Part shown: in pieces, positions 11,248-22,703 of the stretch
Layout: every line of letters begins with the position of its first letter
Position numbering within the stretch: position 1 is the stretch's first letter
From: Hippopus hippopus
Taxonomy: Eukaryota; Mollusca; Bivalvia; Cardiida; Cardiidae
NCBI GenBank assembly: GCA_946811185.2
Contig: OX328108.1
Location: 36,826,493 to 36,890,492, forward strand
Reading direction: 5' to 3'
Length of the DNA: 64,000 nucleotides
The notes under the pieces: model-generated
What the model saw: the letters and a program-made list of their open reading frames with translations, nothing else
Told to the model about the DNA's origin: nothing
Databases searched by the model: none
Position numbers and translations under genes: made by a program

Positions 11248-11517
11248 CCGAAAATATCGATAGAAAACAGTGAACAAGAATCGGCATAAAAGTGGATTTT
11301 AAGTCTTCTTTGAAGGCTGTTATGCAGTCCTTGGCAAACTGCCAGGCATGCACCCTCCACACATGCCAGATTTCACTGAAAATGGGCGAAAATTTAAGAA
11401 AACAGGGTGACAGAAGACCTTGTTTTGGTGCCTTCTAGCACCTTGCAAGAGTGACTTCCCCTGATCTCTTGATTCGATTTGCTTTTCTAATTCAGGCCAA
11501 CTGCCATACTGTACATT

Positions 11518-11873
11518 GATACTTTAAATATGCTAAGATGATCAATGTACAGTGTAGAAACCCCAGAAAAGAAGAAAATAATGTCACAAGTGGCCAAAAA
11601 AGACTGAAAACTCTTTCAGTAGCAACTGATTTCTATTGCATAAATCAAACAAAGGGAACTAAATTTTATTATTATTTTTTTTAATCTCTTTTTACCGTAA
11701 CAAGAAACCCAGTTACGTTGACTACTCTCTCATACGTGCCAGTTACGCACGCGCGAAAACACGAAAAATCGACTTACGGCACATTCCATAGCAGACGACA
11801 CCTCTTGCTTAAGTCAAATATAGGGAATTTTTTTTGTTCTTTTTTATCTTACTAGGGCCATTTTATTGGCATT
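11518..11873 (+). repeat. Monomer subtype F (head-proximal), 356 bp
   Basis: F is the first monomer after every head. Diagnostics are GATACTTTAAATATGC at the start, GAAAAGAAGAAAATAATG, and GTGGCCAAAAAAG. The perfect 13-bp palindrome arm supplied by the head is completed inside this monomer. It differs from interior monomers mainly in these marks and in the CTACTCTCTC or CTACTGTCTC segment. Confidence 0.88.
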
Positions 11874-12222
11874 GATACTTTGAATATGCTCAGATGATCA
11901 ATGTACAGTGTAGAAACCCCAGAAAATAATGTCACAAGTGGCTAAAAAAGACTGAAAACTCTTTCAGTAGCAACTGATTTCTATTGCATAAATCAAACAA
12001 AGGGAACTAAATTTTATTATTATTTTTTTTTTATCTCTTTTTACCGTAACAAGAAACCCAGTTACGTTGACTACCGTGTCCTACGTGCCAGTTACGCACC
12101 TGCGAAAACACGAAAAATCGACTTACGGCACATTCCATAGCAGACGACACCTCTTGCTTAAGTCAAATATAGGGAATTTTTTTTGTTCTTTTTTATCTTA
12201 CTAGGGCCATTTTATTGGCATT
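11874..12222 (+). repeat. Monomer subtype a, 347-349 bp
   Basis: Second position in the canonical unit. Diagnostics are CCCCAGAAAATAATG without the AAGAAA insertion, and a TTATTATTATTTTTTTT run before ATCTCTTTTTACCGTAAC. The CpG-rich core often reads CTACCGTGTC. It has the general monomer layout: a left half around GATTTCTATTGC and a right half around GACACCTCTTGC. Confidence 0.85.
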
Positions 12223-12567
12223 GATACTTTAAATATGCTCTGATGATCAATGTACAGTGTAGAAACCCCAGAAGATAATGTCACAAGTGCCTAAAAAAGA
12301 CTGAAAACTCTTTCAGTAGCAACTGATTTCTATTGCATAAATCAAACAAAGGGAACTAAATTTTTACTTTTTTTGTAATCTCTTTTTACCGTAACAAGAA
12401 ACCCAGTTACGTTGACTACTGTCTCATACGTGCCAGTTACGCACCCGCGAAAACACGAAAAATCGACTTACGGCACATTCCATAGCAGACGACACCTCTT
12501 GCTTAAGTCAAATATAGGGAATTTTTTTTGTTCTTTTTTATCTTACTAGGGCCATTTTATTGGCATT
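12223..12567 (+). repeat. Monomer subtype b, 345 bp
   Basis: Third position. Diagnostics are CCCCAGAAGATAATG with GTGCCTAAAAAAG, and a TTTTTACTTTTTTTGTAATC T-run that interrupts the usual TTATTATT. This subtype multiplies in long units, for example three copies in a row within 38937-39979, where the third has a c-like left part. Confidence 0.85.
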
Positions 12568-12924
12568 GATACTTTGAATATGCTCAGATGATCAATTTAC
12601 AGTGTAGAAACCCCAGAAAATAAGAAAATAATGTCACAAGTGGCTGAAAAAGACTGAAAACTCTTTCAGTAGCAACTGATTTCTATTGCATAAATCAAAC
12701 AAAGGGAACTAAATTTTATTATTATTTTTTTTTTATCTCTTTTTACCGTAACAAGAAACCCAGTTACGTTGACTACCGTCTCATACGTGCCAGTTACGCA
12801 CCCGCGAAAACACGAAAATTCGAATTACGGCACATTCCATAGCAGACGACACCTCTTGCTTAAGTCAAATATAGGGAATTTTTTTTGTTCTTTTTTATCT
12901 TACTAGGGCCATTTTATTGGCATT
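12568..12924 (+). repeat. Monomer subtype c, 356-357 bp
   Basis: Fourth position, and the longest interior form. The AGAAAATAAGAAAATAATG insertion accounts for most of the extra length. It is followed by GTGGCTGAAAAAG and a long T-run running straight into ATCTC. Confidence 0.85.
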
Positions 12925-13269
12925 GATACTTTGAATATGCTCAGATGATCAATGTACAGTGTAAAAACCCCAGAAAATAATGTCACAAGTGGCTAAAAAA
13001 GACTGAAAACTCTTTCAGTAGCAACTGATTTCTATTGCATAAATCAAACAAAGGGAACTAAATTTTATTATTTTTTTAATCTCTTTTTGCCGTAACAAGA
13101 AACCCAGTTACGTTGACTACCGTCTCATACGTGCCAGTTATGCGCCCGCGAAAACATGAAAAATCGACTTACGGCACATTCCATCGCAGACGACACCTCT
13201 TGCTTAAATCAAATATAGGGAATTTTTTTTTGTTCTTTTTTATCTTACTAGGGCCATTGAAATGGCATT
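12925..13269 (+). repeat. Monomer subtype d (penultimate), 344-345 bp
   Basis: Usually next to last. Diagnostics are GTGTAAAAACCCC, GTGGCTAAAAAAG, a short T-run before a frequent TTTTTGCCGTAAC, TTATGCGCCCGCGAAAACATG in place of TTACGCACC..CACG, GCTTAAATCAAA, and an ending in ATTGAAATGGCATTGATAG. The CACG to CATG change is a CpG transition fixed in this subtype. Confidence 0.87.
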
Positions 13270-13618
13270 GATAGTTTGAATATGCTCAGATGATCAATGT
13301 ACAGTGTAGAAACCCCAGAAGATAATGTCACAAGTGCCTAAAAAAGACTGAAAACTCTTTCAGTAGCAACTGATTTCTATTGCATAAATCAAACAAAGGG
13401 AACTAAATTTTTATTATTATTTTTTTAATCTCTTTTTATACCGTGACAAGAAATCCAGTTGCGTTGACTACCGTCCCATACGTGCCAGTTATGCGCCCGC
13501 GAAAACATGAAAAATCGACTTACGGCACATTCCATAGCAGACGACACCTGTTGCCTAAGTCAAATATAGGGAAATTTTTTTTTTCGTTTTCTCTTACTAG
13601 GGCCATTGAATTGGTTAC
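13270..13618 (+). repeat. Monomer subtype e (last), 342-350 bp
   Basis: Always the last monomer before the tail. Diagnostics are TTTTTATACCGTGACAAG, AAATCCAGTTGCGTTGAC, CCGTCCCATACG, GACACCTGTTGCC and TTTTCGTTTTCTCTTAC. It ends in ATTGAATTGGTTACGATG, where the degenerate tail begins. A plus-strand open frame of 75 codons covers much of it but opens on GTG, so I do not call a gene. Confidence 0.88.
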
Positions 13619-13978
13619 GATGACTATCGCACCCATACGTGACCGTTACGTGCTGTGCATAAAATCATAAAATCAACTAGGACACTTTCGGAGGCAACTG
13701 ATACCTGTTGCACAAATCAAAGAAAGGTAAACCAAATTCGTTTTCTTACCAAGGTCATGAAAAACATTGAACCAATTTTGGTGACCGTGTGAGTCATAAG
13801 TCGATTTTATGTTTAACCGCTGCGCAAAAACATTGATTCAGAAGCAACGGGTTGCTGTTGCATAAACTTTTTCCAATAAGAAATCTTGTTCTTGTTTGAA
13901 GAATTTAGAAATAGGCCAATGAAATACAATAAGATATAAGAATGACTAATAATAAAAATAGGTAAAATAGATAAAATG
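13619..13978 (+). repeat. Degenerate monomer tail plus AT-rich linker
   Basis: The first roughly 260 bp are diverged half-monomers. The motif GACACCTGTTGC of the last monomer recurs as GATACCTGTTGC and then as GGTTGCTGTTGC. In the copy ending unit 1 these three lie at 4031, 4188 and 4338, spaced 157 and 150 bp. The tail also has GTTACGATGAC..CATACGTGACCGTTACG, which mirrors the monomer CpG core. The remainder, from about 13880, is AT-rich linker with two further CCAAT boxes (TTTTCCAATAAG, ATAGGCCAATG). The same segment occurs in all 22 complete units; two adjacent units lose the second CCAAT. Confidence 0.85.
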
Positions 13979-14052
13979 GCAAAGTTAGGGATTCAACTTT
14001 TGACCATCAGGACCCAAAAAAGGTCTTGGTGCAGGGGTCAAACCCTCTTTGC
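13979..14052. other. 74-nt nested inverted repeat, second example
   Basis: Same element as at 4467-4540, again exactly 74 nt between the outer GCAAAG and CTTTGC arms. This copy has one C-to-T change next to the TTTGACC arm (ACTTTTGACC), which leaves all four stems intact. Confidence 0.6.
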
Positions 14053-14113
14053 GATTGAATAGGCTCAAATGACCCGAAGATTTAACATAGATATACAGAG
14101 ATTTCCCCCCCTT

Positions 14114-14340
14114 CCAATCTGCCAATCAAATCTCAGGCCTCTATTAAATTATCCAATCACAGAAGCTTTTAGAAAATCAAAATGGCGTCCAATCAGCCAA
14201 TCAAATCTCATCCCTCTCTCCAAATTATCCAATCAGAAAAGCTTTGAGAAATCCAATATTGCGCCCAATCAGCCAATCAAATTGCAGACACACCCACAGA
14301 ATCATCCAATCAGAAAGCTTTGAGCCATTTGAAATGGCGC
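14114..14340. promoter_or_regulatory. CCAAT tract, three repeats
   Basis: Lacks one of the two near-identical leading repeats, so it keeps about nine boxes. C7 precedes it. A change to AAATCCAATATTGCG adds an extra CCAAT in the third repeat. Confidence 0.72.
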
Positions 14341-17300
14341 CCGAAAATATCGATAGAAAACAGTGAACAAGAATCGGCATAAAAGTGGATTTTAAGTCTT
14401 CTTTGAAGGCTGTTATGCAGTCCTTGGCAAACTGCCAGGCATGCACCCTCCACACATGCCAGATTTCACTGAAAATGGGCGAAAATTTAAGAAAACAGGG
14501 TGACAGAAGACCTTGCTTTGGTGCCTTCTAGCACCTTGCAAGAGTGACTTCCCCTGATCTCTTGATTCGATTTGCTTTTCTAATTCAGGCCAACTGCCAT
14601 ACTGTACATTGATACTTTAAATATGCTAAGATGATCAATGTACAGTGTAGAAACCCCAGAAAAGAAGAAAATAATGTCACAAGTGGCCAAAAAAGACTGA
14701 AAACTCTTTCAGTAGCAACTGATTTCTATTGCATAAATCAAACAAAGGGAACTAAATTTTATTATTATTTTTTTTAATCTCTTTTTAGCGTAACAAGAAA
14801 CCCAGTTACGTTGACTACTGTCTCATACGTGCCAGTTACGCACCCACGAAAACACGAAAAATCGAGTTACGGCACATTCCATAGCAGACGACACCTCTTG
14901 CTTAAGTCAAATATAGGGAATGTTTTTTGTTCTTTTTTATCTTACTAGGGCCATTTTATTGGCATTGATACTTTGAATATGCTCAGATGATCAATGTACA
15001 GTGTAGAAACCCCAGAAAATAATGTCACAAGTGGCTGAAAAAGACTGAAAAGTCTTTCAGTAGCAACTGATTTCTATTGCATAAATCAAACAAAGGGAAC
15101 TAAATTTTATTATTATTTTTTTTAATCTCTTTTTACCGTAACAAGAAACCCAGTTACGTTGACTACCGTGTCATACGTGCCAGTTACGCACCCGCGAAAA
15201 CACGAAAAATCGACTTACGGCACATTCCATAGCAGACGACACCTCTTGCTTAAGTCAAATATAGGGAATTTTTTTTGTTCTTTTTTATCTTACTAGGGCC
15301 ATTTTATTGGCATTGATACTTTGAATATGCTCAGATGATCAATGTACAGTGTAGAAACCCCAGAAGATAATGTCACAAGTGCCTAAAAAAGACTGAAAAC
15401 TCTTTCAGTAGCAACTGATTTCTATTGCATAAATCAAACAAAGGGAACTAAATTTTTACTTTTTTTGTAATCTCTTTTTACCGTAACAAGAAACCCAGTT
15501 ACGTTGACTACTCTCTCATACGTGCCAGTTAGGCACCCGCGAAAACACGAAAAATCGACTTACGGCACATTCCATAGCAGACGACACCTCTTGCTTAAGT
15601 CAAATATAGGGAATTTTTTTTGTTCTTTTTTATCTTACTAGGGCCATTTTATTGGCATTGATACTTTGAATATGCTCAGATGATCAATGTACAGTGTAGA
15701 AACCCCAGAAAATAATGTCACAAGTGGCTGAAAAAGACTGAAAACTCTTTCAGTAGCAACTGATTTCTATTGCATAAATCAAACAAAGGGAACTAAATTT
15801 TATTATTATTTTTTTTAATCTCTTTTTACCGTAACAAGAAACCCAGTTACGTTGACTACCGTGTCATACGGGCCAGTTACGCACCCGCGAAAACATGAAA
15901 AATCGACTTACGGCACATTCCATAGCAGACGACACCTCTTGCTTAAGTCAAATATAGGGAATTTTTTTTGTTTTTTTTTATCTTACTAGGGCCATTTTAT
16001 TGGCATTGATACTTTGAATATGCTCAGATGATCAATGTACAGTGTAGAAACCCCAGAAAATAAGAAAATAATGTCACAAGTGGCTGAAAAAGACTGAAAA
16101 CTCTTTCAGTAGCAACTGATTTCTATTGCATAAATCAAACAAAGAGAACTGAATTTTATTATCATTTTTTTTTTATCTCTTTTTACCGTAACAAGAAACC
16201 CAGTTACGTTGACTACCGTCTCATACGTGCCAGTTACGCACCCGCGAAAACATGAAAAATCGACTTACGGCACATTCCATAGCAGACGACACCTCTTGCT
16301 TAAGTCAAATATAGGGAATTTTTTTTGTTCTTTTTTATCTTACTAGGGCCATTTTATTGGCATTGATACTTTGAATATGCTCAGATGATCAATGTACAGT
16401 GTAAAAACCCCAGAAGATAATGTCACAAGTGGCTGAAAAAGATTGAAAACTCTTTCAGTAGCAACTGATTTCTATTGCATAAATCAAACAAAGGGAACTA
16501 AATTTTATTATTTTTTTAATCTCTTTTTACCGTAACAAGAAACCCAGTTACGTTGACTACCGTCTCATACGTGCCAGTTATGCGCCCGCGAAAACATGAA
16601 AAATCGACTTACGGCACATTCCATAGCAGACGACACCTCTTGCTTAAATCAAATATAGGGAATTTTTTTTTGTTCTTTTTTATCTTACTAGGGCCATTGA
16701 AATGGCATTGATAGTTTGAATATGCTCAGATGATCAATGTACAGTGTAGAAACCCCAGAAGATAATGTCACAAGTGCCTAAAAAAGACTGAAAACTCTTT
16801 CAGTAGCAACTGATTTCTATTGCATAAATCAAACAAAGGGAACTAAATTTTTATTATTATTTTTTTAATCTCTTTTTATACCGTGACAAGAAATCCAGTT
16901 GCGTTGACTACCGTCCCATACGTGCCAGTTATGCGCCCGCGAAAACATGAAAAATCGACTTACGGCACATTCCATAGCAGACGACACCTGTTGCCTAAGT
17001 CAAATATAGGGAAATTTTTTTTTTTCGTTTTCTCTTACTAGGGCCATTGAATTGGTTACGATGACTATCGCACCCATACGTGACCGTTACGTGCTGTGCA
17101 TAAAATCATAAAATCAACTAGGACACTTTCGGAGGCAACTGATACCTGTTGCACAAATCAAAGAAAGGTAAACCAAATTCGTTTTCTTACCAAGGTCATG
17201 AAAAACATTGAACCAATTTTGGTGACCGTGTGAGTCATAAGTCGATTTTATGTTTAACCGCTGCGCAAAAACATTGATTCAGAAGCAACGGGTTGCTGTT

Positions 17301-17769
17301 GCATAAACTTTTTCAAATAAGAAATCTTGTTCTTTTTTGAAGAATTTAGAAATGAAATACAATAAGATATAAGAATGACTAATAATAAAAATAGGTAAAA
17401 TAGATAAAATGGCAAAGTTAGGGATTCAACCTTTGACCATCAGGACCCAAAAAAGGTCTTGGTGCAGGGGTCAAACCCTCTTTGCGATTGAATAGGCTCA
17501 AATGACCCGAAGATTTAACATAGATATACAGAGATTTCCCCCCCTTCCAATCTGCCAATCAAATCTCAGGCCTCTATTAAATTATCCAATCACAGAAGCT
17601 TTTAGAAAATCAAAATGGCGTCCAATCAGCCAATCAAATCTCATCCCTCTCTCCAAATTATCCAATCAGAAAAGCTTTGAGAAATTCAATATTGCGCCCA
17701 ATCAGCCAATCAAATTGCAGACACACCCACAGAATCATCCAATCAGAAAGCTTTGAGCCATTTGAAATG
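14337..17769 (+). repeat. HOR unit 5, 7 monomers, C-type head
   Basis: Monomer starts are 14611, 14967, 15315, 15660, 16008, 16365 and 16710, ending at 17060. The head has the C marker (GACCTTGC) and the F monomer has CCCACG, but not the GGCTAC change of the other C-type units. Private changes are TTTTTAGCGTAAC and GAGTTACGG near 14786-14870. The tail has lost 8 bp including a CCAAT (TTAGAAATGAAATAC near 17346), shared with the next unit. Confidence 0.93.
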
Positions 17770-17773
17770 GCGC
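17547..17773. promoter_or_regulatory. CCAAT tract, three repeats
   Basis: Three-repeat form, C7 run, linked to the GATATAAG variant in the tail about 180 bp upstream. Confidence 0.72.
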
Positions 17774-20589
17774 CCGAAAATATCGATAGAAAACAGTGAA
17801 CAAGAATCGGCATAAAAGTGGATTTTAAGTCTTCTTTGAAGGCTGTTATGCAGTCCTTGGCAAACTGCCAGGCATGCACCCTCCACACATGCCAGATTTC
17901 ACTGAAAATGGGCGAAAATTTAAGAAAACAGGGTGACAGAAGACCTTGTTTTGGTGCCTTCTAGCACCTTGCAAGAGTGACTTCCCCTGATCTCTTGATT
18001 CGATTTGCTTTTCTAATTCAGGCCAACTGCCATACTGTACATTGATACTTTAAATATGCTAAGATGATCAATGTACAGTGTAGAAACCCCAGAAAAGAAG
18101 AAAATAATGTCACAAGTGGCCAAAAAAGACTGAAAACTCTTTTAGTAGCAACTGATTTCTATTGCATAAATCAAACAAAGGGAACTAAATTTTATTATTA
18201 TTTTTTTTAATCTCTTTTTACCGTAACAAGAAACCCAGTTACGTTGACTACTCTCTCATACGTGCCAGTTACGCACCCGCGAAAACACGAAAAATCGACT
18301 TACGGCACATTCCATAGCAGACGACACCTCTTGCTTAAGTCAAATATAGGGAATTTTTTTTGTTCTTTTTTATCTTACTAGGGCCATTTTATTGGCATTG
18401 ATACTTTGAATATGCTCAGATGATCAATGTACAGTGTAGAAACCCCAGAAAATAATGTCACAAGTGGCTGAAAAAGACTGAAAACTCTTTCAGTAGCAAC
18501 TGATTTCTATTGCATAAATCAAACAAAGGGAACTAAATTTTATTATTATTTTTTTTAATCTCTTTTTACCGTAACAAGAAACCCAGTTACGTTGACTACC
18601 GTGTCATACGTGCCAGTTACGCACCCGCGAAAACATGAAAAATCGACTTACGGCACATTCCATAGCAGACGACACCTCTTGCTTAAGTCAAATATAGGGA
18701 ATTTTTTTTGTTCTTTTTTATCTTACTAGGGCCATTTTATTGGCATTGATACTTTGAATATGCTCAGATGATCAATGTACAGTGTAGAAACCCCAGAAAA
18801 TAAGAAAATAATGTCACAAGTGGCTGAAAAAGACTGAAAACTCTTTCAGTAGCAACTGATTTCTATTGCATAAATCAAACAAAGGGAACTAAATTTTATT
18901 ATTATTTTTTTTTTATCTCTTTTTACCGTAACAAGAAACCCAGTTACGTTGACTACTCTCTCATACGTGCCAGTTACGCACCCGCGAAAACACGAAAAAT
19001 CGACTTACGGCACATTCCATAGCAGACGACACCTCTTGCTTAAGTCAAATATAGGGAATTTTTTTTGTTCTTTTTTATCTTACTAGGGCCATTTTATTGG
19101 CATTGATACTTTGAATATGCTCAGATGATCAATGTACAGTGTAAAAACCCCAGAAGATAATGTCACAAGTGGCTAAAAAAGACTGAAAACTCTTTCAGTA
19201 GCAACTGATTTCTATTGCATAAATCAAACAAAGGGAACTAAATTTTATTATTATTTTTTTTAATCTCTTTTTACCGTAACAAGAAACCCAGTTTCGTTGA
19301 CTACCGTCTCATACGTGCCAGTTATGCGCCTGCGAAAACATGAAAAATCGACTTACGGCACATTCCATAGCAGACGACACCTCTTGCTTAAATCAAATAT
19401 AGGGAATTTTTTTTTATTCTTTTTTATCTTACTAGGGCCATTGAAATGGCATTGATAGTTTGAATATGCTCAGATGATCAATGTACAGTGTAAAAACCCC
19501 AGAAGATAATGTCACAAGTGCCTAAAAAAGACTGAAAACTCTTTCAGTAGCAACTGATTTCTATTGCATAAATCAAACAAAGGGAACTAAATTTTTATTA
19601 TCATTTTTTTAATCTCTTTTTATACCGTGACAAGAAATCCAGTTGCGTTGACTACCGTCCCATACGTGCCAGTTATGCGCCCGCGAAAACATGAAAAATT
19701 GACTTACGGCACATTCCATAGCAGACGACACCTGTTGCCTAAGTCAAATATAGGGAAATTTTTTTTTTCGTTTTCTCTTACTAGGGCCATTGAATTGGTT
19801 ACGATGACTATCGCACCCATACATGACCGTTACGTGCTGTGCATAAAATCATAAAATCAACTAGGACACTTTCGGAGGCAACTGATACCTGTTGCACAAA
19901 TCAAAGAAAGGTAAACCAAATTTTCTTTTTCTTACCAAGGTCATGAAAAACATTGAACCAATTTTGGTGACCGTGTGAGTCATAAGTCGATTTTATGTTT
20001 AACCGCTGCGCAAAAACATTGATTCAGAAGCAACGGGTTGCTGTTGCATAAACTTTTTCCAATAAGAAATCTTGTTCTTGTTTGAAGAATTTAGAAATGA
20101 AATACAATAAGATATAAGAATGACTAATAATAAAAATAGGTAAAATAGATAAAATGGCAAAGTTAGGGATTCAACCTTTGACCATCAGGACCCAAAAAAG
20201 GTCTTGGTGCAGGGGTCAAACCCTCTTTGCGATTGAATAGGCTCAAATGACCCGAAGATTTAACATAGATATACAGAGATTTCCCCCCCTTCCAATCTGC
20301 CAATCAAATCTCAGGCCTCTATTAAATTATCCAATCACAGAAGCTTTTAGAAAATCAAAATGGCGTCCAATCTGCCAATCAAATCTCAGGCCTCTATTAA
20401 ATTATCCAATCACAGAAGCTTTTAGAAAATCAAAATGGCGTCCAATCAGCCAATCAAATCTCATCCCTCTCTCCAAATTATCCAATCAGAAAAGCTTTGA
20501 GAAATTCAATATTGCGCCCAATCAGCCAATTAAATTGCAGACACACCCACAGAATCATCCAATCAGAAAGCTTTGAGCCATTTGAAATG
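17770..20589 (+). repeat. HOR unit 6, 5 monomers
   Basis: T-type head. The summed monomer length of about 1.75 kb fits five monomers. The tail near 20094 carries the same 8-bp deletion of the AGGCCAAT box as the preceding unit, evidence of local homogenisation. AATTTTCTTTTTC replaces AATTCGTTTTC near 19920. Confidence 0.9.
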
Positions 20590-20593
20590 GCGC
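20292..20593. promoter_or_regulatory. CCAAT tract, four repeats
   Basis: Four-repeat form with C7. In the last repeat CCAATCAAATTG is CCAATTAAATTG, which leaves the CCAAT core intact. Confidence 0.72.
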
Positions 20594-22699
20594 CCGAAAA
20601 TATCGATAGAAAACAGTGAACAAGAATCGGCATAAAAGTGGATTTTAAGTCTTCTTTGAAGGCTGTTATGCAGTCCTTGGCAAACTGCCAGGCATGCACC
20701 CTCCACACATGCCAGATTTCACTGAAAATGGGCGAAAATTTAAGAAAACAGGGTGACAGAAGACCTTGTTTTGGTGCCTTCTAGCACCTTGCAAGAGTGA
20801 CTTCCCCTGATCTCTTGATTCGATTTGCTTTTCTAATTCAGGCCAACTGCCATACTGTACATTGATACTTTAAATATGCTAAGATGATCAATGTACAGTG
20901 TAGAAACCCCAGAAAAGAAGAAAATAATGTCACAAGTGGCCAAAAAAGACTGAAAACTCTTTCAGTAGCAACTGATTTCTATTGCATAAATCAAACAAAG
21001 GGAACTAAATTTTATTATTATTTTTTTTAATCTCTTTTTACCGTAACAAGAAACCCAGTTACGTTGACTACTCTCTCATACGTGCCAGTTACGCACCCGC
21101 GAAAACACGAAAAATCGACTGACGGCACATTCCATAGCAGACGACACCTCTTGCTTAAGTCAAATATAGGGAATTTTTTTTGTTCTTTTTTATCTTACTA
21201 GGGCCATTTTATTGGCATTGATACTTTGAATATGCTCAGATGATCAATGTACAGTGTAAAAACCCCAGAAGATAATGTCACAATTGGCTAAAAAAGACTG
21301 AAAACTCTTTCAGTAGCAACTGATTTCTATTGCATAAATCAAACAAAGGGAACTAAATTTTATTATTTTTTAATCTCTTTTTACCGTAACAAGAAACCCA
21401 GTTACGTTGACTATCGTCTCATACGTGCCAGTTATGCGCCCGCGAAAACATGAAAAATCGACTTACGGCACATTCCATAGCAGACGACACCTCTTGCTTA
21501 AATCAAATATAGGGAATTTTTTTTTGTTCTTTTTTATCTTACTAGGGCCATTGAAATGGCATTGATAGTTTGAATATGCTCAGATGATCAATGTACAGTG
21601 TAGAAACCCCAGAAGATAATGTCACAAGTGCCTAAAAAAGACTGAAAACTCTTTCAGTAGCAACTGATTTCTATTGCATAAATCAAACAAAGGGAACTAA
21701 ATTTTTATTATTTTTTTTTTAATCTCTTTTTATACCGTGACAAGAAATCCAGTTGCGTTGACTACCGTCCCATACGTGCCAGTTATGCGCCCGCGAAAAA
21801 ATCGACTTATGGCACATTCCATAGCAGACGACACCTGTTGCCTAAGTCAAATATAGGGAAATTTTTTTTTTCGTTTTCTCTTACTAGGGCCATTGAATTG
21901 GTTACGATGACTATCGCACCCATACGTGACCGTTACGTGCTGTGCATAAAATCATAAAATCAACTAGGACACTTTCGGAGGCAACTGATACCTGTTGCAC
22001 AAATCAAAGAAAGGTAAACCAAATTCGTTTTATTACCAAGGTCATGAAAAACATTGAACCAATTTTGGTGACCGTGTGAGTCATAAGTCGATTTTATGTT
22101 TAACCGCTGCGCAAAAACATTGATTCAGAAGCAACGGGTTGCTGTTGCATAAACTTTTTCCAATAAGAAATCTTGTTCTTGTTTGAAGAATTTAGAAATA
22201 GGCCAATGAAATACAATAAGATGTAAGAATGACTAATAATAAAAATAGGTAAAATAGATAAAATGGCAAAGTTAGGGATTCAACCTTTGACCATCAGGAC
22301 CCAAAAAAGGTCTTGGTGCAGGGGTCAAACCCTCTTTGCGATTGAATAGGCTCAAATGACCCGAAGATTTAACATAGATATACAGAGATTTCCCCCCCCT
22401 TCCAATCTGCCAATCAAATCTCAGGCCTCTATTAAATTATCCAATCACAGAAGCTTTTAGAAAATCAAAATGGCGTCCAATCTGCCAATCAAATCTCAGG
22501 CCTCTATTAAATTATCCAATCACAGAAGCTTTTAGAAAATCAAAATGGCGTCCAATCAGCCAATCAAATCTCATCCCTCTCTCCAAATTATCCAATCAGA
22601 AAAGCTTTGAGAAATTCAATATTGCGCCCAATCAGCCAATCAAATTGCAGACACACCCACAGAATCATCCAATCAGAAAGCTTTAAGCCATTTGAAATG
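20590..22699 (+). repeat. HOR unit 7, 3 monomers
   Basis: T-type head. It shares the private CGACTGACGG (near 21116) and the three-monomer plan with the unit at 9126, about 11.46 kb to the left. The following CCAAT tracts of both also share CTTTAAGCC near the head. The e monomer lacks the AACATG segment (CGCGAAAAAATCG). Confidence 0.92.
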
Positions 22700-22703
22700 G
22701 CGC
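22402..22703. promoter_or_regulatory. CCAAT tract, four repeats
   Basis: Four-repeat form with C8. It ends in the CTTTAAGCC variant shared with the tracts at 10946 and 35275. Confidence 0.72.

Larger units (their letters stand above)
11244..14336 (+). repeat. HOR unit 4, canonical six-monomer unit
   Basis: This is the cleanest example of the unit plan: head 11244-11517, then F, a, b, c, d and e monomers from 11518 to 13618, degenerate tail from 13619, 74-nt inverted repeat at 13979-14052, and a three-repeat CCAAT tract at 14114-14340. T-type head. Private changes include CGCACGCGCG near 11747 and an altered CGAATTACGG near 12820. Confidence 0.95.
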
